Shown here: positions 36,262 through 53,267 of the stretch, piece by piece
Position numbering within the stretch: position 1 is the stretch's first letter
Layout: the number at the start of each line of letters is the position of its first letter
NCBI RefSeq assembly: GCF_014805685.1
Contig: NC_060890.1
Span: 24,922,000 to 24,985,999 of the forward strand
Source: Silurus meridionalis
Taxonomy: Eukaryota; Chordata; Actinopteri; Siluriformes; Siluridae
Length of the DNA: 64,000 bases
Direction of reading: 5' to 3'
Notes under the pieces: generated by a model
Told to the model about the DNA's origin: nothing
Databases searched by the model: none
What the model saw: only the letters and a program-made list of their open reading frames with translations
Translations under genes and position numbers: made by a program

Positions 36262-38019
36262 GATGTCTCAGAATAACACACCTACAGTACATTACATCTG
36301 TAATGAGGAACAAAAAAACAAGTTTCATATTGTTGTTAATCCCCAAGTGGGATCAGCACATTTTACTTTCAGATTTACAGATTATGTTGTGAATGTGAGT
36401 GAATAAGGAAGTGGAGGGTTAAGGTTAAGAACTTTTGGCATTTGGCAGAAGCTCTTATCCAGAGTGACTTACACCTGAGCAGAGGAGGGTTAAGGCCCCC
36501 CTTTTAGCATTAAACATGTTAATGAATCTCACTGATGTACTTCAATAGTCAAAACATAAGGATTCACAGATTTTGGACATACGTGAAAGCATCTTTTTTT
36601 TTTTGTCTTTTTCACTTCTAAGCAGCCAGACTGCTGTGGTCTGTTCCCAGGCATAGTGTTATCCATCACTTATGATCCTTTATAAGCAGTCGTAAATTGC
36701 TGAGGTGCAGGCAGCCTGTGTGCTCTGGATAAAGAGCTCCTCTGCGTATAGGGAACTGGTTGTTAGTTTATATTACACCACCACCACCACCACCACTGCA
36801 GGTTCCCCTGACCAAAACCTTCACCCCTAACCTGCTCAGGTGTACAGTATAAATCACATCATGTGTATGAATGTATTAATGTAATTTAGAGTTTCCTAAA
36901 ACCCAGTAAAAATATATATATATATATAGTATATATAAGTATAAGTAAGTATATATATATAAAACACTAAAAGATAAACAACTCACTTGATTTATTGCAT
37001 TAAATTGATTTTAAATTATATTTTAAAAACTCACCGATGCACCATACGAGCTGTTCAGATGTCAAGCTGTACAATGAATCACTGGTTCAGCTGCTCAGTT
37101 GATTTGTGTTGAAATACACGTTGGAGAACCCCATAATCACACACACACCCACACACACACACACAAACACATACCAACTGTGGACTCTACGTCTTCTCCC
37201 AGGGACCCCCCCCGCCTTTTCATCATCTTTGCTCTCTTTAACCACTTCAGATACCTGACAACATGGGAACTGTTTCATAATTTCATTTTATTTCTACACA
37301 CTTAAATACACAACATCAGAACATTTTGAACATGAACCATTCAAAGCAGCGGAGGACAGTAAAGAAGTAAATCGAATTCTTTACTGTGCTTAACGAGCTC
37401 TTTCAGGTTTTCTGAATTTAACTACACTATACGTCAACAGTCAAACGTGTCAAAAGGTGAATCTCATGAATCATCAATTAGAGAGTGAATACAAAAAATA
37501 AAACTACGCATTTTTTTATCTCTTTAATCCAAACCAATAATCTAGAAACCTAGAAAGCCCATAATCTGGAAACACTGAATCATACTGATGACACGACTAA
37601 ACATGTTGATGATCGTGTTTGTGAACAATGACAAAGGGGTTTTTCAATCTGATGGAAACATTGATCTTATTGACACACACACTTTTGAGATATGAATTAG
37701 GGATTCAGTAGAAATCCAATGTTTTGTAGAAACTGCTTCGAGAAATGAATTTACTGGTTTGCAAATATTAGGAATGATTCAAGAAATGCTTCAAAGCAAC
37801 TGAGAAAAACTGATAATAGGAAGATTATAGCTATAATAAATCATAGTACTTCGGATATTTAAGTATATTTTAAGGCAAACACTTTTGTATTTTATTCGTC
37901 AAATTTTAAAGGGAGCAAATTTCCTTTTTCTGGAGTCACATTTTACAGAGTTTATCTCTACTTCTTTAACTCAACTACATGGTTTGTGTACTTCATCCAG
38001 CACTGGTAAATAGTGTCAA

Positions 38020-38210
38020 TCCCCCCTCAGAGATCAGAAGAGATCTCGTGTTCAATACGCTTAAGGCGATCTTGTGTGTCATCAGAAACATCTGAATCTC
38101 TAAAATGTTGTACATTATTTAATAACTGCTTTATCTGTGTGAAGCTGCTTTGAGAAAATGTTCATTGTTAAAATCACAATATAAATAAGAATGAATTGAA
38201 CTGAACCTTG
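38020..38210 (+). mobile_element. LINE 3'-tail scrap
   Basis: Contains GTGAAGCTGCTTTGAGAAAA, TGTTCATTGTTAAAATC and the tail GAATTGAACTGAAC, a diverged copy of the 3' ends at 58380-58450 and 61990-62082. Confidence 0.6.
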
Positions 38211-40027
38211 CTGATGCAGTACCTTGTATCAGCTTGTTGTTCTTGTGTCTTGTTGCTGTTCTCAGTCTTGCCATGGTGCCATGACCCCTCATGACCCCTC
38301 ATGACCCGGGACCGGTAACTCTGTCTTTCTCAACCTCACCTTTGTAACAGGTTTTGGCTGTTCCTCACCCAGTTTGAAGCTTCTACACAGCTTTTCTGTT
38401 CCTGTTTCAGTTCATGATTGTTTCGACCTACATAGGAGATTAATGACCATTAACACCTGCTTGAATGAATCATTGATTAATCATACACCTGATGCTGATG
38501 CTACAAAATCCCAGACTTTGTGCAAGTATATAAAGTAAGTAAGAACTTAAAGCCAAACATTGATCACATCAAATATTGCTTTTGATTCGATTTTTCTTGT
38601 TGATTTACTTTCCATTTTGTTCAATGATAAAAAAAAAAAAAGTACTCACTTTACAGCATTTTTTTTAATATTGTGTTCGACAAATAAAGGCTATTCTACA
38701 TTGAATAAGTGGCTACATGTCTATATCTGTCCCCAGGGATTCTAACTTCTGAGTTTTAACTGCTGCATTATGGTATGGATTATCCACTGAGTGTAAACGC
38801 AAATCTCTGCAAATTGTGATCAAGAAGGAGATACAGGAACATCTGCACCACAACCAGCAGGTTCAGAGACAGCTTTTTTCCATCCACCATCACACTACTA
38901 AACTTTACACTGCACTAGATCACTGTCAAAAACACTGTATATAACTTCCTACTAAATCCCACTAAAAGGTGTCTGTTTGCAATGTTTCCACTAGATGGCA
39001 ATATAGATCCTGCATTATAAAGAAATAAATATTCTATATTTAAATATTCTATCATTTCTACATAATAAATATAGTATTTATTCCTGAAGTAAAATAGCTG
39101 CTTAGACTGAAAACTGGTCATTTGGAGATGATGAGTGAAAAACCCTTAGTACCAAAGATCTCAGGCAGACTGTGATCAGTGATCAGTGACCGAAACACCT
39201 CGCTAAAGATCTGCATATGGAAGTCTGGATTAAAATAAACTGGAACAAATATTTAATCAACCCATCCAGTTAGTAGTAATAAAGCTTTATTATTCACATT
39301 TTGTAGTAAATCAGGTAAAATGCAATGAAAAGACTTGGGCTCTTGTCAGGCTTTTATGGTTTTTGTACTTGGACTTGATTCGGTCCTGACATTTGGTCCT
39401 GAATTAGAGTTTTAAAATGAAGATCAATTGCTTGATCATTGGTGCACAAAGAGATCCATGTTGAAGTGAAGGCTCGGCCTCCAAATGGATTTCTTGTCCT
39501 TGATCTTGCCGTAGTCTCACTTTGGATTTGGATTTGATTCATAGCACACAGCTCTCTGGACCTGTCTGATCCATCCTTATTTCTTACTCTTGTATGCAGA
39601 TCCCTTTCAGGAACTCGAGCTGCATCAACAACAGTACCCTGCCCCCCTTGCGAGGAAGTCGCTGGGTAGAACTCATCGGTGACACGTTTTCTCCACAGTT
39701 CCATCGCACTGGACATATACGTCCACAGAACAAGTCTGTGGAGAATGTCGGAGTAACTGTTCATCTGCTATTGCCTTTTGAGGAGAGACCTCCCTGAAAA
39801 CCAGGAGACGCTCAGCAGATGGATTGTGGATGCCATTTTTCATCCTCTTATGAGTTCTCCCTTACGTCTCGTTCCCTCAGGGAACCCGGGTTACACTCGT
39901 AACCTAGAGACGTTCTTATTTTCTATCCACTCAGAAGATTACTGTGGATGGTAAACACTTATTTAACATGAAGATGGATTTGAAGTGCTCATAATCAAAC
40001 AGTAGAACTCAACCATGATGAAATTGT

Positions 40028-40300
40028 AATAATTGAACATTCGGTGTTGAGGATGAGGATGGGTTTCCTTGTGAGTTTGGTTTCTCTCAAGGTTTTTCCT
40101 CATACCTTCTCAGGGAGTTTCTCCTTTTCACAGTTGCTACTGGCTCAATCATCAGACTCAAACTTATTAGGAACAAACTTTTCAGCAGTTATACATTCCA
40201 ACTTTATAACCGCTTTATCTTTGCAAAGCTGATTTCCGACAATGTCCATTATTAAAAGTGCTCTACAAATAAAGCTGAAATGAACTGAATTGAACTTGGA
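40028..40300 (+). mobile_element. LINE 3'-tail fragment
   Basis: Starts GATGAGGATGGGTTTCCTTG, contains TCTCTCAAGGTTTTTCCTCA and ends with CTCTACAAATAAAGC and GAACTGAATTGAAC. Same family as the 61443-62082 insertion. An inverted scrap of the same family lies at about 40690-40770. Confidence 0.7.
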
Positions 40301-41222
40301 CTGTAATTACAGTTTCTCTCAGTGGAGCATTTCTCAAATCATCCTCAATATTTGTGGCCCAGTGGGTGAATTTCTCAATTCTGACAACTGGATTAAACAT
40401 TTCGCACTCAATGAAGTACAATGAACTGATACCGAGATGTTTTGGGGGTTGAAACTGAGAACCAGTACAATATATTGTGATCAACATGAACAGAAACAAA
40501 TGATAATGTAGGAAACAGCAAACGCTCGAACACAATCCGTTAAACGAATGTACTAAAAAATTTGCAATTCGTTCCAAAAAACGAGAAATTGCTTTATTCA
40601 TGTGCACAAGACATGATGTGGAGGTTGAACGAGTAGTTTTGAGAATTTTATTGCGGTTCTGAGAAACACCAAAGCGACTAAGAAAACCAGTAAGTTGATG
40701 ACTAAGCCAGTGGTGACTGTGGTGCAGGAAAAACTCCCTGAGATGGTATGAGGAGAAACCAGACTCATCCACAACACCAAATGTCCATACAGAAATTGAT
40801 ACTGTTAATATATTTATGTCTGTAAGGCTGCTGTGTGACTGTGTTCCATTGTTATAAACGCTTCACAAATAGAACTGACCTGAGTGGATGTAAGTACAGA
40901 CACACAGACTGATGCAGAATTCTCCCGAGGAGGAACTTGTGTTGTGTTGTGTTGTGTTGTGTTGTGTTTTGTTGTGTTGTGTTGTGTTGTGTAATGTACA
41001 CAAGAATCAGAAAAGTGGGTGACAGTTTTTTACTTCACAGAAGTCTTGCGTCTTGCACACGTCGTTTTCACAGTTTCTTGTCACAGCAGAAGTAAAACAC
41101 AAATACAGTCTACACCCTTTTCATCCCTTCCTGAAAAAGAGGTGCTGAAACATGAAGTAAGAAGACGGAAAAGGAGATTTCAGACCATAAAACTAATTGT
41201 TAAGCCTTTTTTATTGTCATAT

Positions 41223-41229
41223 TATAAAA
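41223..41229 (+). promoter_or_regulatory. TATA-like box of the C-type lectin gene
   Basis: TATAAAA lies 41 nt upstream of the ATG at 41270. With usual spacing, transcription would start near 41253 and the 5' UTR would be very short. This is inference from position only. Confidence 0.35.
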
Positions 41230-41269
41230 GAAAAAAAACGAATGCTAATATAAAAGAAGAACCAGCGTG

Positions 41270-45618
<4,349 letters not shown>

Positions 45619-46160
45619 AATGTTTCAATCAGCTCCAAAAATATTCGCACCATTCAAGAAAATTATATTAATATTATTAGCAAAAAAATAATGAATCAAG
45701 AATGTATTCCTGGATGAAACAACACCACAAAGGATCTTTTTATAATGTCAAATAATGCTGACTTGGTCATATAAAAATAGTCGTTTATATAAAAAGTTTT
45801 TCTGTTGGTTTGGGTGTATGTTAGGGCTCATTATGTTCAGAGTTCCATATATAGTCAAACATCAGTGATGGGCGTCCATGTTCTCCAGTACATTTTACAT
45901 GGTTTTCCTCATACTGATTGTAATTATGAGCAAACTATTAGATTTATCATTTCATATGCATTCAACGTAGAGTTCCAGTTGTATTTCCAGCGACACCTGA
46001 TGATGTTAAAGAGCTCGAATGTTCATCTTCTTTCTTCGCTTATAAATGAAGTGCCAATACTTCTGGAGTTGACTACACATTTTTATTTATATATCACATG
46101 GATATTGTTGGGTAGTGAGATTAGATATATGCAGAAACAGCAAATAAAGTGATCTGAAGA
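45619..46160 (+). other. 3' UTR of the C-type lectin gene (probable)
   Basis: Non-coding sequence after the TAA, ending near an AATAAA signal at 46143-46148. The exact cleavage site is not visible. Confidence 0.5.
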
Positions 46161-46463
46161 TTAATCCCTGTGTGTCATGCTTCATCTTTTTTATTTTTAA
46201 GCCAGTTCCAATCAGGAAAAAGCCATGAACTTTTGAACTTTTGATCACACCCTAAAATCATTTCAATGTCCAAATCCCATGGTCACAAATCCCTCTTTCA
46301 CAGCACTGATATATAGTTAGCTTGGATTTTTACATCCGCTTTCAAAAAAGGGTAGAGATGCTCGCTTTATTGTTTTACTTTTAAAAAATTAAATGCTATT
46401 TTATTTATTTCAATAGTCTATAATATGTCTTGACGTGTATATTTCCCATTATATACCTTATGC

Positions 46464-46469
<6 letters not shown>

Positions 46470-46532
<63 letters not shown>
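46470..46532. repeat. (TA)n microsatellite
   Basis: About 31 TA units in the intergenic region 46160-46845, which is otherwise featureless. Confidence 0.95.
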
Positions 46533-46537
<5 letters not shown>

Positions 46538-46844
46538 ATACACATGTACACATGCAAATGCCATTCAATAATAATAAATCGAAGAGATTTCTAATAAAAA
46601 CAAAACTCTGCTATCGTTCTCTTTATCGTGCTCCTCCTCAATATGTAAAATAGGATTTCTTTTATTAAAAAAAATTTCGACAGATATTTTGACTCACCAT
46701 TGTGCAATAAATGCTCAATTTAACACATGAAGAGACAATAATCGCAAAATAAAGTGCAGTTCAGCAGCAATTAGTTCACAAACAAACAGGAATAGGAAGA
46801 AAAAGTATAGTAAATGCCTACACAGACCTGTGAAAAGCGTAAAA

Positions 46845-47535
46845 AAAACTGAGTCGTGGCTTATGGTTTTTGAGAGACACATGCATGTTCCTTTTTTTGA
46901 TGCAACAAAGGCAAAACCACACACTGAACCGTCAATGAGTAAAAGAAAGTTGTGTGGAGTCTAACAGAAGAACTTGTGTGAGATGGAGAAGAGGAGAGAA
47001 GATGTGATCAGACTCCCTCACCCCCACACTTACACATGGAGGTGAAAGTTTAATGGTTTGGGGTTGTTTTGGAGCAGTGAAGATTCCGGAAAAGTGAAAG
47101 AAATCCTTAACCAACATGGCTGCCATTCCACACTTCAACACCATGCAGTTCCGTCTCAGCTGCGGCTCATTGGAACCGACTTCAGCGACTCACAGGACGA
47201 TGAGCCGAAGCGCACGTCTGAGTTCTGTAAGTTCCTATAAGACAAACAGTCGTCTGGAGTGATAACTATCATAGGACAAGCTGCCCAGTCACCACACCTA
47301 AATCCTACTGAACTGCTCTGGGATGAACTAAGGAATGTTTGGAGAAATGAACTGTCCGATATGCAGAGTGTGTGTGAAGCTGTGAAGCTAATCATCATGC
47401 TAAGGGAGGATTTTTAAATGAAAATAAAGTCTGTACATTTATATATTTGTTTTGGCGAAAAAACAAAAGGAACATGCATATGTCTCTCAAAATCCATAAA
47501 CGACTCAGTGTTTCCAGACCTTTCACAGTACAATA
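46845..47535 (+). mobile_element. Tc1-like transposon remnant (fragment D) with both ends
   Basis: Left end TGGTTTTTGAGAGACACATG and right end CATATGTCTCTCAAAATCCA are inverted. The interior shares GGTGAAAGTTTAATGGTTTG, AACCAACATGGCTGCCATTC and AACTGCTCTGGGATGAACTA with fragment B. It is a non-autonomous or deleted derivative. Confidence 0.75.
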
Positions 47536-47650
47536 TTTTAAGAAAATAAAACTAACAGCATAAATATATTAAATAATGCTACAATCTATGCAAAAATCTA
47601 TTATAATTTAGGCGCAGGCCAATAAAGTGTTCAGTCTTATATGTAATAAG

Positions 47651-49713
47651 TTATTCAGTGCTGTAGTCTGTAGGACCAGACACTGTTATGACAGTCCTCC
47701 CATCCAATGGGGCAAAGAGAGGGTAGAGTTTTCCACGGAAATGCTCTGTGAAGGTGAAGATGTGTGATTTGGTCTCCACATTGTAGAAGGAGATCTGGCC
47801 CTCCTCGTAGTCGACGTATACGCCCATCTTCTTGGGCACCAGTGTCAGAGGAAGCGGCGTCTCGGGGTCCGTGCAGGCGTAGAATTGTCTTGTGCTCCTC
47901 CACAGCGTCCAGTAACCCTTGGAGGGCTTCATAGGAAAGCGCCCATTTCTCTTAGAGGATGATGTGGTGACTCCAACTCTCCAGTAGCCGTTGTTTGCTA
48001 AATCCACCTCCCAGTAGCTACGGCCTCTGGTGAAGCCCGTCCAGCCCAGAACACACGGCCAGCTGTCGAAGCGTTGCGGACTGTACGGCAGGTCGGCTTG
48101 CTCCAGACCCTCCTGAACCTTCTTCTGATCTTCAGAGAGAAGCAACCAGGGGTGGGCCGTCAACGGGTCGAGAGTGACATCGACTGGGGTTCGTAGACAA
48201 GAGCGTGATATTGATAAAAAATATGGTTAAAACAATATAAAGATATAATAAAACTTGATTTCTATATTGTTTTGTCAGAAACGTACCTGATGAGCTGGTG
48301 ATCCAGTTCCACACTAGAACATATATGACACAAAAGATTGATGAATCCACACACACACATACCACACACACAATAATCTGCAATATCTCGTGTTTGAAAC
48401 TTACCCGACTTGGGGATGTATTGTTGCATTCCTGTTTCAGGAAAAAAACAAAAAAAAAGAAAACATTTATGCACATTGTTGAAACAAACAAACAAACATT
48501 TAAAGCATAGAACTTTCATTAATTTCTGAGTCTGGCTTAGAGGATCTCAAAAATTTTGCTAGATGATTGCTAAGATGTTCTAGGTGTTGTTTCAGGTGGT
48601 TTCTTGGGTGTTCCAGGTGGTCTTTAAGGTATTTCAGGTGTGGTCTTTAAGGCAGTTAAGGTGGTTACTTGGGAGTTCCAGGTAGCTGCTTGCTGTTCCA
48701 GGTGGTTGCTCGGGTGTTCCCCTTGAATTGCTGAAGTGTTGCTTGGTAGTTTCAGGTGTTTACTTGGGTGTTCCAGGTGGTTTTTAAGGTGTTTTGCTTG
48801 ATTTTTAAGGTGTTTTAGGTGGTTTCTGAGGTGTTCCAAGTGGTCACTTGGGATATGTTTTTTATGGTATCTCAGCTGGTTGCCAGGAAGTTGTGAATTA
48901 GTCTTGGAAGTCTTAATAGACTGGACTTAAAATGAATGGACTCAATCAGATCTAAACCTTCAGGCGAAAAATATTTATCTGGAGCACTTTCAGGAATTTC
49001 TGAGCAGATTTTCTTTGGATGACAGGTAATACAAAGGTCTTGCATTTTCTCACCTGCTTCCCATGAGCGCTGCTTCGCCAAAAGCCACAGCTGAGAAACC
49101 ACGTCCTGGATTAATACAAGAACACAAGAACACAAAGTTTATGTAATGGTAACTTATGGTAACCTCGTTATTTCTGAGACGCTGAAATGCTTTTCTGCTC
49201 AGCACGGTTGTAAAGAGCGTTTATTTGAATTGCTATCTCCTTCCGGTCAGCTCATCCTCCTCTGAGACATAGCTCAGGTGTTTCAGCCATCTAGGATGTT
49301 TTTTGTTTTTCGCACCATTTTGTGTAAATCTGAAAATATATTCAGCTGTTTCTGGTGCCACAGTTAAAGTCACAGAGATCAGACTTTTTTCTTCATCCTG
49401 ATGTTTGATATAAACACTAATTAAAGCTCAAGGTCGAGATCTGTGCTGCTACATGATGATTGTTTCTAATGAAATGGACGGTAAGTGGAATGGAATCATT
49501 TTGTTTTGTTTTAAACGACCTGCGTGATTAACGGACTGTATAAACTACAGTATCTTATCAAATATCATGCATGCGCAAAGGTCACACAGAGGTCGGTCAA
49601 TCAGCCTGCATGCAGAACGACTAAACTTCGCCCAGTGTTTCCTAGTAATCAGGAGCAAACTTATCACCTCAATAAACTGTATAATAAAACTTGAATCAGC
49701 ATCACTATGCTCC

Positions 49714-49750
<37 letters not shown>

Positions 49751-52700
49751 GTTCGCGTAGGACAGCGCTCTGGTATTCTAGGATAAAACAATAAATCTTT
49801 TAAAAAGAAATATACACACTGTTAAAACTTTTTTTTTCTAACGCTGTATTTATTAGCTGCTTTACATTTATTTAAATTATTCAATTAAATTCACCCAAAT
49901 GTACTGATATTTATTAATATTTATGTAATCAATTCTTGAGGATAAATGACTCATATGGGTAAGTTTAAATTAAATATGTATAAATAAATCAATTAAAAAT
50001 TATTTATAAACAATATAAATTATATAAATAAATAAAATCAGGTATTAAATGTTTATGTATTTAATAGAATTTATTACAAAGGAGATAATTAATCAGTAAA
50101 TAATATCCCTCAACATTTACATTTTAATAGCAGTATTTATTTATTTATTTATTTAAACAATTGTATTACACACCAAAAACATTAATACAATAAAACATTA
50201 GACCGATATATTAACACTTTTAATGAATAATTATAATTTTTTTTGTAATTATAATTATTGATACAAATGAATGAATTAAGTCAATAACTGATGTTTTTAT
50301 TCATTTGTTTATTAATGCATTATGAATAAATATCATGACACTGCTGAAATTTTTAAGTAAAAAATTTATAGTAAAAATGTACAAATATATTTTTATATAA
50401 CATTTTCAGTATTTCAGCCTCGGCTTGCTGCGACCTCGGCCACAAAGACCAGGCCCCCAGCCCTCGGTGTTACCTGATGCCGGTGGCTGGGAGAGGAGAC
50501 CTCGAAAGCGCTGTTCGAGGAAGCGGAAGCGCGGCAAGCGGGCGGGTGTCCGTGCTAGGCTAAATGCTAACCCTAGCCGGCCGGCTATCCCGTCCATTTT
50601 TCTTTCAAACGTCTGCTCCCTGGATAATAAACTGGACTACATCCGACTCCAGCAAACCACACGGCGAGAGTTTAGAGACTGCTGCGTCTTTGTTTTCACG
50701 GAGACGTGGCTCAGCGACAGAGTTCCGGACGCCGCCATCCAGCTCGACGGGCTAACCGTGTTTCGAGCCGACAGAAACACAGCTCTGTGCGGTAAGACTC
50801 GCGGTGGTGGCGTGTGTGTTTATATCAACACGGAATGGTGTAAGAACTCTGTGCTTGTTTCATGCTACTGCTCATCGCTAGTGGAGTTTGTGACTGTTAG
50901 ATGCAGACCTTTTTATTTACCACGGGAATTCACCACTGTTTACATCGTCGGAGTGTACATTCCTCCCAGTGCTAATGCTAAGGAGGCACTGAGTGAACTC
51001 TACGGCGCTATTAGCGACCTGCAGAATGCTCACCCCGACGGATTGTTTATTATCGCCGGAGATTTCAACCATGCGAATCTCAAGACTGTGCTTCCTAAAC
51101 TCCATCAGCATGTGGACTTTGCAACGAGAGGAGCGAACACGCTGGATCTTGTTTACACAAACATCCACAGCGCGTATCGTGCGGAGCCCCACCCCCATCT
51201 CGGATACTCAGACCACTGCTCTATGATGTTAATTCCAGCATTCAGACCGCTCATCAGACGCTCTAAACCGGTTCTGAAACAGGTGAAAACCTGGCCAGAA
51301 GGAGCTACTTCTGCTCTTCAGGACTGTTTTGAGTGCACTGACTGGGACATGTTTAGAGAGGCTGCAACCTACGGCGATTCCATCAACTTGGAAGAGTACA
51401 CATCATCAGTGACCAGCTACATCAGCAAGTGCGTTGACGATGTGACCATCTCCAAGACCATCACTACACGCTCCAACCAGAAGCCGTGGATGACTGCAAA
51501 TGTGCGTGCGCTGCTGAAACAAAGAGACTCTGCCTTCAGAACAGGGGACAAGGCGGCCTTAAAACAGCAAGGGCCAAACTGTCTCGTGCTATCAGAGAGG
51601 CGGCGCGACGCCAAGAAAATCCACGACCACTTCCAGGACAGTGGAGACACTCGGCGCATGTGGCAGGGCATCCAGGCGATCACGAATTACAAGACCACAT
51701 CACCTGCTTGTGACCGTGACGCCTCCCTCCCAGATGCGCTGAACGACTTCACGCCCGGTTTGAGGTACAGAACAATGTGGTGGCGAGGAAGACCATCCCT
51801 CCTCCCACTGACCAGGTGCTCTGTCTAACCACAGCTGAAGTGAGGAAAACTCTATGCAGAGTTAACCCACGGAAGTCTGCTGGACCTGACAACATTCCTG
51901 GCAGAGTGCTCAGGGAATGTGCAGAACAGCTAGCAGATGTCCTCACTGACATCTTCAACATCTCCCTGAGCAGTAACGTTGTTCCCACGTGCCTCAAGAC
52001 AACGACCATCGTTCCTGTGCCAAAGAAATCGACTGTCTCCTGCCTCAATGACTATCGTCCCGTCGCTCACTCCCATCGTGATGAAGTGCTTGAGAGGCTT
52101 GTCATGAGGCACATCAAGACACAGCTTCCACCCTCCCTGGACCCCATGCAGTTTGCGTATCGTCCAAACCGTTCCACGGACGATGCCATCTCCACAACCC
52201 TCCACCTGGCCCTCACCCACCTGGATAACAAGGACTCATATGTACGAATGCTGTTCATTGATTTCAGCTCAGCATTCAACACAATCATTCCTCAGCACCT
52301 GATCGAGAAGCTGAACCTTCTGGGCCTGAACACCTCTCTGCAACTGGATCCTGGATTTCCTGACTGGGAGACCTCAGGCAGTCCGGATCGGGAACAGCAT
52401 CTCCAGCACCACCACACTGAGCACTGGAGCCCCTCAAGGCTGTGTGCTCAGTCCACTGCTGTTCACTCTGCTGACTCACGACTGTGCACCAACGCACAGC
52501 TCGAATCATATCATCAAGTTCGCTGATGACACGACCGTGGTGGGTCTAATCAGCAGGAACGATGAGTCAGCATATAGAGAAGAGGTGCAACGGTTAACTG
52601 CCTGGTGTGGAGCAAACAACCTGTCTCTGAACGTGGACAAAACGAAAGAGATGGTTGTGGACTTCAGGAGAGCACAGAGCGACCAATCTCCACTGATTAT

Positions 52701-53221
52701 CGATGGATCCTCTGTGGAGATCGTCAAGAGCACCAAATTCCTTGGTGTTCATCTGGCGGACAACCTCACCTGGTCACTTAACACCAGCTCCATCACCAAG
52801 AAAGCCCAGCAGCGTCTCTACTTTCTGAGAAGGCTGAGGAAAGCCCACTTCCCTCCCCCCATCCTGTCCATGTTCTACAGAGGGACCATTGAGAGCATCC
52901 TGAGCAGCTGCATCACTGCCTGGTTTGGGAATTGCACCGTCTCGGATCGCAAGACCCTACAGAGGATAGTGAGGACAGCTGAGAAGATCATCGAGTCTCT
53001 CTCCCTCTATCGTGGACATTTACACCACACGCTGCATCCGCAAAGCACACAGCATTGTGGACGACCACACACACCCCTCACACACATACTTCACCCTCCT
53101 ACCATCAGGAAAACGGTTCTGAAGCATTCGGGCCGTCACATCAAGACTGTGTAACAGTTTCTTTCCACAAGCCATCAGGCTTCTCAACACAAAGAACTGA
53201 ACAGAACTCACACACACTCAC

Positions 53222-53267
<46 letters not shown>

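Larger units (their letters stand above)
36262..41219. other. intergenic region, repeat scraps only
   Basis: No exon is supported. Contents: SINE 3'-end scrap at about 36430-36510 (- strand), LINE-tail scraps (separate entries), a palindromic TCCCTCAGGGAACCCGGGTT block at about 39855-39915, a GTGTT array at 40930-40992, and otherwise AT-rich sequence. Confidence 0.6.
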